From CALROG01 sp943369755 (GTDB lineage: Bacteria; Pseudomonadota; Gammaproteobacteria; Burkholderiales; Burkholderiaceae_C), in contig CALROG020000003.1 in assembly GCA_943369755.1 (NCBI GenBank), forward strand, positions 62,001-126,000: DNA of 64,000 bases, written 5' to 3'. This document shows positions 50,402-60,604 of the stretch, piece by piece. Every line of letters begins with the position of its first letter. The stretch's first letter is position 1. The position numbers were made by a program, and so were the translations under genes. The notes under the pieces were generated by a model. The model did no database searches. It worked only from the letters and a program-made list of their open reading frames with translations, and was not told where the DNA came from.

Positions 50402-52636
50402 ATGAACGCGATGACCCGACCCGAGCAGACAGCCATTCACGGCCACGACGCAGAAAACTACAACACCAGCAACAACCCGTCGATTTCGGAAATCATCGAC
50501 GCGCGGCTAAGCCGTCGCAGCCTGTTCAAGGCGGGTTTCGGCACCGCTGGCACGGCCGTGCTGGGTTCGGTGGCGCTGGCGGGCTGTGGTGGCAGCGGCG
50601 GTGAGCCTGTTGCGGCGGACACCAGCGTCAAGCTGGGCTTTCCCGCTGTGGCCAAGAGCACGGCCGATGTGCTGACCGTTGCCACGGGCTACACCGCCAG
50701 CGTGGTCTACGCCCTGGGCGACCCGCTGACCGCTGCAACGCCTGACTTCAAGAACGACGGCACCGACACCGACTATGACAACCGGGCCGGTGACCACCAT
50801 GACGGCATGGAGTACTTCGGCCTGAATGCGGCCGGCACGGGCCGCGACGCGGCGAACTCCGACCGTGGCCTGCTGGTCATGAACCACGAGGCGCTGACCG
50901 ACCAGTTCCTGCACGCAGCGGGCACCACGGCCAACCCGCGCCCCGCCGCCGAGGCCGACAAGGAAATCCCGGCGCACGGTGTGTCGATTGTTGAGGTGCG
51001 CAAGGCCAATGGCCGGTTTGCCTATGACAAGGCCTCCGCGTTCAACCGCCGTATCACGCCACTGACACCGATGCAGATCAATGGCGTGGCACGGGGCAAC
51101 GCGCTGATGAGGACCAAGTTCTCGATTACCGGCAACGATGCGCGCGGCACCATCAATAACTGCGGTACCGGCTACACGCCCTGGGGCACCTTCCTCACGG
51201 GTGAAGAAAACTGGGCCGGCTACTTCGCCCGCTCTGCCACCGATGACGCCGCCCGTGGCGGTGCTACGGCCAAAAGCGTTGTCTCGCTGGTGCGCAACGG
51301 TCGGCCCCAGGCCTCGGCCAGCCGCCACGGTTGGGAAACTGCCGGCACGGCGGACAAGTACGCCCGCTGGAACATCAGCCAGACCGGCACCACCGCCGAC
51401 GGCAGCGATGACTACCGCAACGAGCTAAACACCTTCGGCTATATCGTCGAAGTTGACCCCTACGACAAGACGCAGGCCATCCGCAAGCGCACCTCTTTGG
51501 GCCGGTTTGCCCACGAAAGCGCTGCGTTCGGCAAGCCCGTGGCGGGCAAGCCGCTGGCCGTGTACCAGGGCGACGACTCGCGCGGCGAGTACATCTACAA
51601 ATTTGTGTCCGCCGCCAACTGGGACGCAGCCGACTTCAGCCCTGCCAACCGCATCACCACCGGCGACAAGTACCTGGACAACGGCAAGCTGTACGTGGCC
51701 AGGTTCAACGCCGACGGCACCGGCCAATGGGTCGAACTGAGCATGGCCAACGCAACCGTGGCCAACTACACCGCTTACCGCTTTACCGACAACGGCGACG
51801 TGGCCATCAACTCGCGCCTGGCCGCCGACGCGGTGGGTGCCACCAAGATGGACCGCCCCGAGTGGTGCGCGGTGCACCCGGTCACGGGTGAGATTTATTA
51901 CACGCTGACCAACAACGCCAACCGCAAGGTTGAGCCGGCTGGCGCAACCCAGCAGGGCCTGGACGCAGCCAATCCGCGTGCCTACACCGATGCCCCAACG
52001 GCCGCTACCGCGCCAGGCAACATCAATGGCCACATCATCCGCATGAAAGAGTCTGGCAGCGAGAACGCCGCCACCGCGTTCACCTGGGACGTGTACTTGT
52101 TTGGCGCGCAATCCGACGCCAGCCTGACCCAGGTGAACCTGTCGGCCCTGACTGCTGACCAGGACTTCTCAAGCCCCGACGGCCTGTGGTTCAGCCCCCG
52201 CACCGGCCTGTGTTTCATCCAGACCGACGACGGTGCCTACACCGACGCCACCAACTGCATGATGCTGATTGCCAAGCCCGGCACGGTGGGCGACGGTGCT
52301 GCTGCAACCCTGAGCTACACCAAGGGCGACGGCAGCAAGCTCGACGTGACGACGCGGGTGGGTACCAAGCCCACGGCCGACACGCTGCGCCGCTTCCTGG
52401 TGGGTCCCAAGGACTGCGAGATTACCGGCATCACCGAGACGCCGGACGGCAGAACCGTGTTTGTGAACATCCAGCACCCCGGTGAAACCATCACCAAAGC
52501 CAACATTGCCGACCCGACCAAGTACCTCAGCCGCTGGCCCGGCAACGCCGGCTACGGCGCAGGCGGTGCCAACGCCCGCCCGCGCTCGGCCACGGTGGTG
52601 ATCACGAAGAACGACGCCGGCCTGATCGGCAGCTAA
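50402..52636 (+). CDS. phoX: PhoX-family secreted phosphatase (DUF839), Tat substrate
   Basis: 744 residues. The N-terminal region holds a twin-arginine signal (SRRSLFKAGFGTAGTAVLGSVALAGC), so it is exported folded; the terminal AGC may also be a lipobox. The rest is a PhoX beta-propeller-type phosphatase with conserved blocks: MEYFGL, LLVMNHEALTD, NCGTGYTPWGTFLTGEENW, SLGRFAHESAAF, GDDSRGEYIYKFVSA, MDRPEWCAVHP and FSSPDGLWFSPRTGLCFIQTDDGAY. PhoX enzymes use Ca2+ and Fe to hydrolyse phosphomonoesters under phosphate limitation. Its 3' end overlaps the convergent cytochrome-like gene by 35 bases. Confidence 0.93.
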   Translation: MNAMTRPEQTAIHGHDAENYNTSNNPSISEIIDARLSRRSLFKAGFGTAGTAVLGSVALAGCGGSGGEPVAADTSVKLGFPAVAKSTADVLTVATGYTASVVYALGDPLTAATPDFKNDGTDTDYDNRAGDHHDGMEYFGLNAAGTGRDAANSDRGLLVMNHEALTDQFLHAAGTTANPRPAAEADKEIPAHGVSIVEVRKANGRFAYDKASAFNRRITPLTPMQINGVARGNALMRTKFSITGNDARGTINNCGTGYTPWGTFLTGEENWAGYFARSATDDAARGGATAKSVVSLVRNGRPQASASRHGWETAGTADKYARWNISQTGTTADGSDDYRNELNTFGYIVEVDPYDKTQAIRKRTSLGRFAHESAAFGKPVAGKPLAVYQGDDSRGEYIYKFVSAANWDAADFSPANRITTGDKYLDNGKLYVARFNADGTGQWVELSMANATVANYTAYRFTDNGDVAINSRLAADAVGATKMDRPEWCAVHPVTGEIYYTLTNNANRKVEPAGATQQGLDAANPRAYTDAPTAATAPGNINGHIIRMKESGSENAATAFTWDVYLFGAQSDASLTQVNLSALTADQDFSSPDGLWFSPRTGLCFIQTDDGAYTDATNCMMLIAKPGTVGDGAAATLSYTKGDGSKLDVTTRVGTKPTADTLRRFLVGPKDCEITGITETPDGRTVFVNIQHPGETITKANIADPTKYLSRWPGNAGYGAGGANARPRSATVVITKNDAGLIGS

Positions 52637-53732
52637 GCCAGGCGGCGGCCAGCAGCAGCCATGCCGCGAGACTGATGTCGCGCTGCTGGCTGCCTGGCGG
52701 GCCGACCGAGCAGCCGCCGCCCGACTCCACAGGCAGGGCGGTTGCCTCCGGTACTGAAGGGGCTGCGGCGGGCAAGGCAGCCTGTAGCGCCACCGAGGCG
52801 GGGTTGCCACCATCCCCGCGCAGCTGCAACGTGGCCTGGGCCAACGGCAGGCGGTTGGCGGTGTGCGCCACCACCAGCGTGCATGAAGTACCTGCTTGAA
52901 GTACTGAACCAGGCTCGCACCCGCTTTCGCGGCGGAACTGGTTGGCCTGCGGTCCCACCACGCTCGTGTTGCCCAGCACCACCGGTAGCACGCCGGGGTT
53001 GTCCAGCACCAGCGTCTGGCGCACGGTCGCGTCTGGTGCCAGGGGGTCAAACGTCAGGCCGACCGGGTCGCCGCGCCAGCGCAGCAGGCTCAGCGCGTCG
53101 CGGCTGCCGTAGCCCGAAGCGCCCGCAAAGAACTCGCCGCCAGGCGTCTGCACCCGCAGCGTGGCACGCTGCAAGCCGCTGATGGGCGGCGTCAGCGTGG
53201 TGCGGATGGTGCAGTGTGCTCCGGCACCCAGGAGTGCCGGGCAGTCATGCGCCACGCCCAGGGCCGCGTTGGGCGTGTTGATGGCCAGCAATGGCAGTGC
53301 GGCGGTGCCGCGGTTTTCCAATTGCAGTGTCTGGGTGGCCGAGCCCATCGCGACGGGTACGGCACCGAATTCGAGCGTGACGGGCCACAACCGCAACGCT
53401 GCGCTGGCACTGTTGAGCCGCACCACGCTGCCCAGGAAGGCAGCCACGTCTGCAATGTCGCTGTCGGCCAACTGGGCCCGCAGAAAGCCCATGGCGCTCA
53501 CGGTGTTGAGCACCTGGGTCAAGGCGGCAGGGTTGTCGGCGGCGCGCAGGATGTTGTTGTGGTTCTGGCCTGGGTCGGGCCCATGGCATGACACGCAGCT
53601 GCGTACGTCTGACGGCAACCGCATGTAAAGCTGGGCACCACGGTTGGCGTCTTGCGCGAGGGCGACTGGCGCGGCCAGCAGGGCCAGCGCGGCCCAGGGC
53701 CAGCGCGGCCGGCGGTAAAACTTCGGGGGCAT
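52602..53732 (-). CDS. Secreted c-type cytochrome with choice-of-anchor-like repeats and GGGC C-terminal sorting-type tail
   Basis: 376 residues from ATG 53732. Signal peptide (WPWAALALLAAPVALA), a c-type haem motif CVSCH in a short cytochrome domain, then two ~100-residue Ig-like choice-of-anchor modules (VTLEFGAVPVAMGSATQTLQLENRGTAALPL; VGLTFDPLAPDATVRQTLVLDNPGVLPVVLG). The end ESGGGCSVGPP, a hydrophobic stretch and RSGRRR is the layout of CTERM-type sorting signals (MYXO/JDVT-like), in which a Cys may be lipidated or processed. Convergent with phoX. Function unknown. Confidence 0.8.
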   Translation of the reverse strand: MPPKFYRRPRWPWAALALLAAPVALAQDANRGAQLYMRLPSDVRSCVSCHGPDPGQNHNNILRAADNPAALTQVLNTVSAMGFLRAQLADSDIADVAAFLGSVVRLNSASAALRLWPVTLEFGAVPVAMGSATQTLQLENRGTAALPLLAINTPNAALGVAHDCPALLGAGAHCTIRTTLTPPISGLQRATLRVQTPGGEFFAGASGYGSRDALSLLRWRGDPVGLTFDPLAPDATVRQTLVLDNPGVLPVVLGNTSVVGPQANQFRRESGCEPGSVLQAGTSCTLVVAHTANRLPLAQATLQLRGDGGNPASVALQAALPAAAPSVPEATALPVESGGGCSVGPPGSQQRDISLAAWLLLAAAWLSCRSGRRRSS

Positions 53733-53931
53733 GTTGACTCCAGCAAAGGGGTCAATGAGTGTTGCGGCGGGGCTTGAAGGTTTTGTGACAGCGTCAGTGC
53801 GGTCTTGCGCCCGTTCGCATTGAATACCGCCTGTTTGGGCAAGATGTTTTTGCCGGTTATGCAAGTATTGGTGGTTTAACGGGCCAGTTAACGCGCCGCG
53901 ACGGCAGCCTGATCGCGCCGAGTGCAGCCCC

Positions 53932-54414
53932 TTATCCTTGCGCCGCCAGGTGCGCCAGCGGCAGGCTGCTGCTGGCTTTGACTTCGCCGAGCGAAAAGCT
54001 GGTGTGCAGGTCTTTCACGTTGGGCAGGTTGAGCAGCACGTTGCGGGCGAACTTTGAAAACGTTTCCAGGTCGCGCGAGACCACTTGCAGCTCGAAGGTG
54101 CCGGCTCCGCTGATGTAGTGGCACGAAATAATCTCGGGGATGTTGCGGATCGCCTCTTCCATCTCCCGGGTGAGCTCGCCGGTGTTGCGGTTGGCGTCCA
54201 GCCGCACAAAAGCCAGCACGCCCAGGCCAATTTTGTGGCGGTCGATTTCGGCGCGGTAGCCCTTGATGAAGCCGGCCTCTTCCAGCGCGCGCACCCGACG
54301 CCAGCAGGGCGCTGCCGACAGGCCCACGCGCAGGGCCAGTTCGGTGTTGGTCAGCCGGGCGTCGGCCTGAAGCTGAGCCAGGATGGCAATGTCAAATTTG
54401 TCGAGTGTTTCCAT
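53932..54414 (-). CDS. AsnC/Lrp-family transcriptional regulator
   Basis: 160 residues. N-terminal helix-turn-helix (DKFDIAILAQLQADARLTNTELALRVGLSAAPCWRRVRALEEAGFIKGYRAEID) and C-terminal RAM ligand domain (GVLAFVRLDANRNTGELTREMEEAIRNIPEIISCHYISGAGTFELQVV). It is divergent from the indolepyruvate oxidoreductase gene, which it probably regulates in response to an amino acid. Confidence 0.95.
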   Translation of the reverse strand: METLDKFDIAILAQLQADARLTNTELALRVGLSAAPCWRRVRALEEAGFIKGYRAEIDRHKIGLGVLAFVRLDANRNTGELTREMEEAIRNIPEIISCHYISGAGTFELQVVSRDLETFSKFARNVLLNLPNVKDLHTSFSLGEVKASSSLPLAHLAAQG

Positions 54415-54416
54415 GA

Positions 54417-54433
54417 TTGCTAATTTTGAGCAA
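54417..54433. promoter_or_regulatory. TTGCT-AATTTTG-AGCAA, candidate Lrp/AsnC operator
   Basis: Perfect 5-bp arms around an AT-rich 7-base centre, two bases upstream of the regulator start codon. This resembles the degenerate Lrp/AsnC site (inverted GC-ended arms around AT), placed for autoregulation of the divergent pair. Confidence 0.45.
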
Positions 54434-54592
54434 GATCCTTTCTTAAATCAACAATAAACAGGCATAGAAAGCAAAGACTTATCACTGCACCCGGCATACA
54501 CTTTGCATTCCATTAGAGGCGGTGCCCTACCCGGGCTCCGTCAAGTCCCCGCCCACCAGGCAGGACCCCAACACCGCAGGAGACACCGCCCC

Positions 54593-57500
54593 ATGAATGC
54601 ACCGCTGCCTGAGCACATCCGCAAAGCGCTGGAAACCGTCACGCTGGACGACAAATACTCGCTTGACTACGGCCGCGCCTTCATGAGCGGTGTGCAAGCG
54701 CTGGTAAAGCTGCCCATGTTGCAGCGCCTGCGCGACCAGCAGGCCGGCAAAAACACAGCGGGGTTCATCAGCGGCTACCGTGGTTCGCCACTGGGGGGTT
54801 ATGACCAGGCCCTGTGGAAGGCCAGCAAGTACCTCAAGGCCCAAAACATCGTTTTTCAGCCCGGCGTCAATGAAGAGCTGGCCGCCACCGCGCTGTGGGG
54901 CACGCAGCAACTGGGCTTTTCGCCTGCGGGCAGCAACAGGTTCGACGGTGTGTTTGGCATTTGGTATGGCAAGGGCCCGGGGGTAGACCGGTGCTCGGAC
55001 GTGTTCAAGCACGCCAACATGGCCGGCACCACCGAATTCGGCGGTGTGATCGCCGTGGCCGGTGACGACCATGTGTCCAAAAGCTCCACCGCGGCGCACC
55101 AGAGCGACCATATTTTCAAGGCCTGCGGCCTGCCGGTGTTCTTCCCGGCCACAGTGCAAGAAATTCTTGACCTGGGGCTGCACGCCTTTGCCATGAGCCG
55201 CTTCTCGGGTGTGTGGGCGGGCATGAAGACCATTCAGGAAATTGTGGAGTCCAGCGCCACCGCGATGATCGACCCCGAGCGCGTCCAGATCAAGATACCA
55301 ACCGACTTCCAGATGCCCGCGGGCGGCGTGCATATTCGCTGGCCCGACCACGCGCTGGAACAGGAGGCGCGCCTGTTTGACTACAAGTGGTATGCCGCAC
55401 TGGCCTACATCCGCGCCAACCGCCTCAATTACAACGTGATTGAAGGGCCAAACGACCGCTTTGGCCTGATCGCCAGCGGCAAGGCTTACAACGACACACG
55501 CCAGGCCCTGCTGGACCTGGGCCTGGACGACGCTACCTGTCGCCAGCTCGGCATTCGGCTGCACAAGGTGGGCGTGGTCTGGCCGCTGGAGGCCCAGGGC
55601 ACGCGCGAGTTCGCCACCGGTCTGCGTGAGATCCTGGTGGTGGAAGAGAAGCGCCAGGTCATTGAATACCAGCTCAAGGAAGAGCTGTACAACTGGCGCC
55701 CTGATGTTCGGCCCAACGTGCTGGGCAAGTTCAATGAGGTTGAGGGCGACTACTCGGGCGGCGAATGGTCCATGGCCAACCCGACCCACAACAAGCTGCT
55801 GCGCGCCAACGCCGACCTGTCGCCCGCGCTGATCGCCCGGGCCATTGCGCAACGCCTGAAAAAGCTGGGCCTGGACGGCGACATGACGGCCCGCATCGAC
55901 GCGCAGCTGGCCATTCTGGAGGCCAAAGAGCGCGCCATGCAGGTGGTGGAGCTGACGGGCTTGAAAGGGGCCGACCGCCAGCCCTGGTTCTGCTCGGGCT
56001 GTCCGCACAACACCTCCACCAAAGTGCCCGAGGGTTCGCGTGCCATGGCCGGCATTGGCTGCCACTTCATGGCCACCTGGATGGACCGCAGCACCATTGG
56101 CTTTACCCAAATGGGCGGCGAGGGCGTGCCCTGGAGCGGCCAGGCACCGTTCACGACAGACCAGCACATTTTTGCCAACCTGGGTGACGGCACGTACTTT
56201 CACAGCGGCTCACTGGCGGTACGCCAGAGCATTGCATCTGGCGTGAACATTACTTACAAAATTTTGTACAACGACGCGGTAGCCATGACCGGCGGCCAGC
56301 AGGTTGGCGAGCGCCCCGAAGGCCACAGCGTGGTGCAAATTGCCCAGAGCATGCGGGCCGAAGGTGCCGCGCGGATCACCATCGTGACGGATGAGCCCGA
56401 GAAATACGCCGATGTGCAGGGGCTGCCGGCTGGCATTGCCATTCAGCACCGCGACACGCTGGATGCGGTGCAGCGCGCGTTCCGGGAGATAAAAGGAACC
56501 ACGGTCATTATTTATGACCAGACCTGTGCCACCGAAAAGCGCCGCCGCCGCAAGCGCGGCAGCCTGGTGGACCCGGCCAAGCGAGTGGTCATCAACGACC
56601 TGGTTTGCGAGGGTTGTGGCGACTGCGGTGTGCAGTCCAACTGCCTCAGCGTGGAGCCACTGGAAACAGATTTCGGCCGCAAACGCACCATCAACCAAAG
56701 TAGCTGCAACAAGGACTATTCCTGCACCAAGGGCTTTTGTCCCAGCTTCGTCACAGTAGAAGGCGGCAAGCTCAAGGGCAAGAGCAAGGCCCAGGCACTG
56801 TCGCCGTTTGGCCTGGGCGATTTACCCGAGCCAGTGATCCCGCAAACCCATGGTGCCTATGGCATTGTGGTTGCGGGTGTGGGCGGCACAGGCGTTATTA
56901 CCATCGGGCAACTGCTGGGCGTGGCGGGGCACATGGAAGGCAAGGGCATCGTCACCCAGGACGCAGGCGGGCTGGCGCAAAAGGGCGGGGCCACCTGGAG
57001 CCACGTGCTGATCGGCAACCATCCGGACGACATCCGCACCACCCGGGTGAGCATGGCCGGGGCGGACTGCATCATTGGCTGCGACCCGATTGTGGCCGCC
57101 GGCAAGGAAACCGTGCTGCGCATGCGCGAGGGCCGCACCCGGGTGGCGCTCAATTCCCACAGCACGCCCACCGCAGCGTTTGTGAAGGACGCCGGTTGGC
57201 AAAACCCCGCGCAAGCCTGTGCGGCCGAGATCATCAAGGCTGTGGGCCTGGCAGGCGTTGGCATTTTTGATGCGGACGCTGCGTCCACCCGGCTGCTGGG
57301 CGACAGCATCTACACCAACCCCATGATGCTGGGCTACGCCTGGCAAAAGGGCTGGATTCCGCTGGGCCGCGAGTCACTGCTGCGGGCCATCGAGCTCAAC
57401 GCGGTAGCGGTGGAGCAAAACAAGGCGGCGTTTGAGTGGGGCCGTCGGGCCGCGCACGACTGGGCGTCGGTGCAGAAATTGCTGGCCCCGGCCCAAGTGA

Positions 57501-58168
57501 TTGAATTCAAAAAACGCGAGACCCTTGAGGCCCTGGTGGCGCGTCGGGTGGAATTCCTCACCGGCTATCAGAATCAGGCCTATGCCGTCACCTACCAGGA
57601 CTTTGTAGAGAAAGTCCGGTTGGCCGAGATGCCCTTGGGCAAAACCGCGTTGACCGAGGCCGTGGCCCGGTACCTGTTCAAGCTGATGGCGTACAAAGAC
57701 GAATACGAAGTGGCCCGCTTGCACACCGATCCCGCTTTTCACGCCCGCATCAACAGCATGTTTGAAGGCGACTTCAAACTCAATTACCACCTGGCGCCGC
57801 CCATCATTGCCAAAAAGAATGAAAAAGGCGAGCTGCAAAAACGCCAGTTTGGCCCCGCCATGGGCGTTGCCTTCCGGCTTTTGGCCAAGCTGAAAGGCCT
57901 GCGCGGCACGCCACTGGACATCTTTGGCCGTACTGAAGAGCGAAGAACCGAGCGGGCGCTGATTGACGAATACCGCGCCAGCATGGAGCAGGTGCTCGAC
58001 CGGCTGAACGCCGGCAACCACGCGCTGGCACTGGACATTGCCAGTCTGCCCGAACAAATCAAGGGCTTTGGCCACGTGAAAGAGCGTAATCTCAAGGCGG
58101 CGCGCCAGAAATGGGCGACGCTGATGGCGCAGTGGCAGCAGCCGCAGGTGGCCCGGCACGCAGCCTGA
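54593..58168 (+). CDS. Indolepyruvate:ferredoxin oxidoreductase, fused form
   Basis: 1191 residues from ATG 54593, with AGGAGA 10 bases upstream. It is the single-chain form found in many proteobacteria: N-terminal TPP-dependent domains (ISGYRGSPLGGYD, VNEELAATALWGTQQL, FCSGCPHNTSTKVPEGSRAMAGIGCHFMATW), a ferredoxin-like cluster region VCEGCGDCGVQSNCLSVEP, then a POR-gamma-type domain (VVAGVGGTGVITIGQLLGVAGHMEGKGIVTQDAGGLAQKGGATWSH) and a C-terminal DUF6537-like region. It oxidatively decarboxylates aryl-pyruvates such as indolepyruvate to acyl-CoA, part of aromatic amino-acid degradation. The divergent AsnC-type regulator is the likely control. Confidence 0.95.
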   Translation: MNAPLPEHIRKALETVTLDDKYSLDYGRAFMSGVQALVKLPMLQRLRDQQAGKNTAGFISGYRGSPLGGYDQALWKASKYLKAQNIVFQPGVNEELAATALWGTQQLGFSPAGSNRFDGVFGIWYGKGPGVDRCSDVFKHANMAGTTEFGGVIAVAGDDHVSKSSTAAHQSDHIFKACGLPVFFPATVQEILDLGLHAFAMSRFSGVWAGMKTIQEIVESSATAMIDPERVQIKIPTDFQMPAGGVHIRWPDHALEQEARLFDYKWYAALAYIRANRLNYNVIEGPNDRFGLIASGKAYNDTRQALLDLGLDDATCRQLGIRLHKVGVVWPLEAQGTREFATGLREILVVEEKRQVIEYQLKEELYNWRPDVRPNVLGKFNEVEGDYSGGEWSMANPTHNKLLRANADLSPALIARAIAQRLKKLGLDGDMTARIDAQLAILEAKERAMQVVELTGLKGADRQPWFCSGCPHNTSTKVPEGSRAMAGIGCHFMATWMDRSTIGFTQMGGEGVPWSGQAPFTTDQHIFANLGDGTYFHSGSLAVRQSIASGVNITYKILYNDAVAMTGGQQVGERPEGHSVVQIAQSMRAEGAARITIVTDEPEKYADVQGLPAGIAIQHRDTLDAVQRAFREIKGTTVIIYDQTCATEKRRRRKRGSLVDPAKRVVINDLVCEGCGDCGVQSNCLSVEPLETDFGRKRTINQSSCNKDYSCTKGFCPSFVTVEGGKLKGKSKAQALSPFGLGDLPEPVIPQTHGAYGIVVAGVGGTGVITIGQLLGVAGHMEGKGIVTQDAGGLAQKGGATWSHVLIGNHPDDIRTTRVSMAGADCIIGCDPIVAAGKETVLRMREGRTRVALNSHSTPTAAFVKDAGWQNPAQACAAEIIKAVGLAGVGIFDADAASTRLLGDSIYTNPMMLGYAWQKGWIPLGRESLLRAIELNAVAVEQNKAAFEWGRRAAHDWASVQKLLAPAQVIEFKKRETLEALVARRVEFLTGYQNQAYAVTYQDFVEKVRLAEMPLGKTALTEAVARYLFKLMAYKDEYEVARLHTDPAFHARINSMFEGDFKLNYHLAPPIIAKKNEKGELQKRQFGPAMGVAFRLLAKLKGLRGTPLDIFGRTEERRTERALIDEYRASMEQVLDRLNAGNHALALDIASLPEQIKGFGHVKERNLKAARQKWATLMAQWQQPQVARHAA

Positions 58169-58322
58169 GCCCCCGGCGGGCCCCGGATTCAGCCCCGCAG
58201 CATTGCGGGTTACAACTGTTTACCTGCGGGGGCCCGAATACAATCAACGGCTCTTGCCGGACGCGCGCCTTGGGGCGCGCGATTGCCTGCGGGCTTTATA
58301 TTGATTACTCGTTGGAGTCACT

Positions 58323-58655
58323 GTGTTCATTTCTTCCGCTTTTGCCCAAACCGCCCCCGCTGCTGCTGCCGGAGGTGACATGCAGTCGTCCCTGATGAGC
58401 ATGCTGCCGCTGGTGTTGATGTTTGTGGTGCTTTATTTCGTCATGATCCGCCCGCAGATGAAGCGCCAAAAGGAGCATCGCTCCATGGTCGAAGCGCTGG
58501 CCAAGGGCGACGAGGTCGCCACCGCCGGCGGCTTGCTGGGCAAGGTCAGCAAGCTCGGTGACACCTATATCGGCGTGGAAATCGCCGGTGGGGTTGAAGT
58601 CCAGTTGCAGCGCAGCGCGGTGGTGCAGGTGTTGCCCAAGGGCACGATCAAATAA
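58323..58655 (+). CDS. yajC: Preprotein translocase subunit YajC
   Basis: 110 residues from GTG 58323. One membrane helix (LPLVLMFVVLYFVMIRPQMKRQKEH) with the family PQxKRQKEH motif, then a cytosolic domain (GDEVATAGGLLGKVSKL). First gene of the yajC-secD-secF cluster. A promoter with -10 TACAAT at 58239-58244 is possible in the 154-base gap after the previous gene. Confidence 0.96.
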   Translation: MFISSAFAQTAPAAAAGGDMQSSLMSMLPLVLMFVVLYFVMIRPQMKRQKEHRSMVEALAKGDEVATAGGLLGKVSKLGDTYIGVEIAGGVEVQLQRSAVVQVLPKGTIK

Positions 58656-58706
58656 AGGTGTCGGCGCGTTTGAACCGCGCCGCATGCCATTTGGGTTGAA
58701 CCATCA

Positions 58707-60587
58707 ATGAATCGTTATCCGGTCTGGAAGTACGCGATCATCGCTTTCGCGTTGCTGATAGGGGCTATTTACACGCTCCCAAATTTCTTTGGCGAATCGC
58801 CCGCCGTGCAGGTGTCTTCAGCTAAGTCCATGATCAAGGTGGACAGCACAACGCTGGCGCGGGTCGAAGAAGCACTCAAGGCGGCTGGCATCACCGCCAA
58901 CAGCGTCAGCCTGGACGGCAGCTCGGTTCGGGCGCGGTTTGAATCGACGGAAATCCAGCTCAAAGCCAAGGACGCGATCCAGAAAGCGCTGGTGCCCAAC
59001 CCGGGCGACCCCGGCTACGTGGTGGCGCTCAACCTGCTTTCACGCTCACCCAAGTGGTTGTCGGCACTGCACGCGGCACCCATGTACCTGGGGCTGGACC
59101 TTCGCGGTGGCGTGCACTTCATGTTGCAGGTCGACATGCAGGCTGCACTGACCAAGAAGGCGGATGCCAACGCCGGCGACATCCGGTTTGCGCTGCGCGA
59201 AAAGAATGTGCGCCATGCCGGTATCAGCCGCAATGGCCAGGCGGTGGAAATCCGCTTGCGCGACGCCCAGTCGCTGGACGCTGCCAAGCGCCTCATCGCC
59301 GAGCAGTTTTCCGACCTGCAGACCACCGAGGTCACTGAAGGGGTGGAGTACAAACTGTCGGCGAACCTCAAGCCTGAAGCCGCGCGGCGGGTTCAGGAGC
59401 AGGCGCTAAAGCAGAACATGGTGACGCTGCACAACCGGATCAACGAACTGGGCGTGGCCGAGCCGGTGATCCAGCAGCAGGGCCTGGACCGTATCGTGGT
59501 GCAGTTGCCGGGTGTACAAGACACGGCCAAGGCCAAAGACATTCTTGGCCGCACCGCAACGCTGGAAATGCGCCTGGTCGACGAAAGCGCAGAGGCACGC
59601 TCTGCCGAGCTGGGCACGGGAGCCGTTCCCTTTGGTTCCGAGCGTTATCTGGAGCGCGACGGGAGGGTGGTGATCGTGAAGAAGCAGGTCATCCTGACGG
59701 GTGAAAGCCTCTCCGATGCCCAGCCCGGCTTTGATTCGCAGTCGCAGCAGCCCAAGGTGGACTTGACTGTTGACGCCAAGGGTGGGCGCATCATGCGTGA
59801 CACCAGCCGCGAAAACATCAAGAAACGCATGGCGATTCTGCTGTTCGAAAAAGGCCGTGGCGAGGTTCTGACCGCGCCGGTGATTCAGAGCGAACTTGGC
59901 AACCGGTTCCAGATCTCGGGCTCGATGACGGTCATTGAAGCCAGTGACCTGGCCTTGTTGCTGCGCGCTGGTTCGCTGGCCGCACCGATGGAGATCGTCG
60001 AAGAGCGCACCATTGGCCCGAGCCTGGGTGCCGAGAACATCGCCAAAGGCTTCAACAGCGTGATCTGGGGCTTTGCCGTGATTGTGGCTTTCATGGCCAT
60101 TTACTACATGCTGTTCGGTTTGATTTCAGGCATCGCGCTGGCGGTGAACCTGCTGCTGCTGGTGGCGATTCTTTCGATGTTGCAGGCCACGCTGACACTG
60201 CCCGGCATGGCGGCGATGGCACTGGCGCTGGGCATGGCGATTGACTCCAACGTGCTGATCAATGAGCGGGTGCGGGAAGAGCTGCGTAACGGCGCAGCAC
60301 CGCAGGCGGCAATTCATGCCGGCTACGACCGTGCCTGGGCCACAATTCTGGACTCCAACATCACGACGCTGATTGCCGGTGTTGCTTTGCTGGCTTTCGG
60401 TTCGGGCCCGGTGCGCGGGTTTGCAGTGGTGCATTGCATCGGTATCGTTACCTCAATGTTTTCTGCCGTGTTCTTTTCGCGCGGTCTGGTCAACTTCTGG
60501 TACGGCCGCCAAAAGAAACTCAAAAGCGTGTCCATCGGTACCGTTTGGCGCCCCGCGCCGGCTGGCGCTGCAACCAAGGCCGATTAA
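58707..60587 (+). CDS. secD: Protein translocase subunit SecD
   Basis: 626 residues. N-terminal helix, large periplasmic P1 domain and six-helix RND-like core with GLDLRGGVHFMLQVD, VQLPGVQDTAKAKDILGRTATLEMRLVD and MALALGMAIDSNVLINERVREE. SecDF uses the proton gradient to help pull exported proteins across the membrane. It lies 51 bases after yajC and 17 before secF. Confidence 0.97.
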   Translation: MNRYPVWKYAIIAFALLIGAIYTLPNFFGESPAVQVSSAKSMIKVDSTTLARVEEALKAAGITANSVSLDGSSVRARFESTEIQLKAKDAIQKALVPNPGDPGYVVALNLLSRSPKWLSALHAAPMYLGLDLRGGVHFMLQVDMQAALTKKADANAGDIRFALREKNVRHAGISRNGQAVEIRLRDAQSLDAAKRLIAEQFSDLQTTEVTEGVEYKLSANLKPEAARRVQEQALKQNMVTLHNRINELGVAEPVIQQQGLDRIVVQLPGVQDTAKAKDILGRTATLEMRLVDESAEARSAELGTGAVPFGSERYLERDGRVVIVKKQVILTGESLSDAQPGFDSQSQQPKVDLTVDAKGGRIMRDTSRENIKKRMAILLFEKGRGEVLTAPVIQSELGNRFQISGSMTVIEASDLALLLRAGSLAAPMEIVEERTIGPSLGAENIAKGFNSVIWGFAVIVAFMAIYYMLFGLISGIALAVNLLLLVAILSMLQATLTLPGMAAMALALGMAIDSNVLINERVREELRNGAAPQAAIHAGYDRAWATILDSNITTLIAGVALLAFGSGPVRGFAVVHCIGIVTSMFSAVFFSRGLVNFWYGRQKKLKSVSIGTVWRPAPAGAATKAD

Positions 60588-60604
60588 GGCAAAAAGCCAA
60601 GCAT

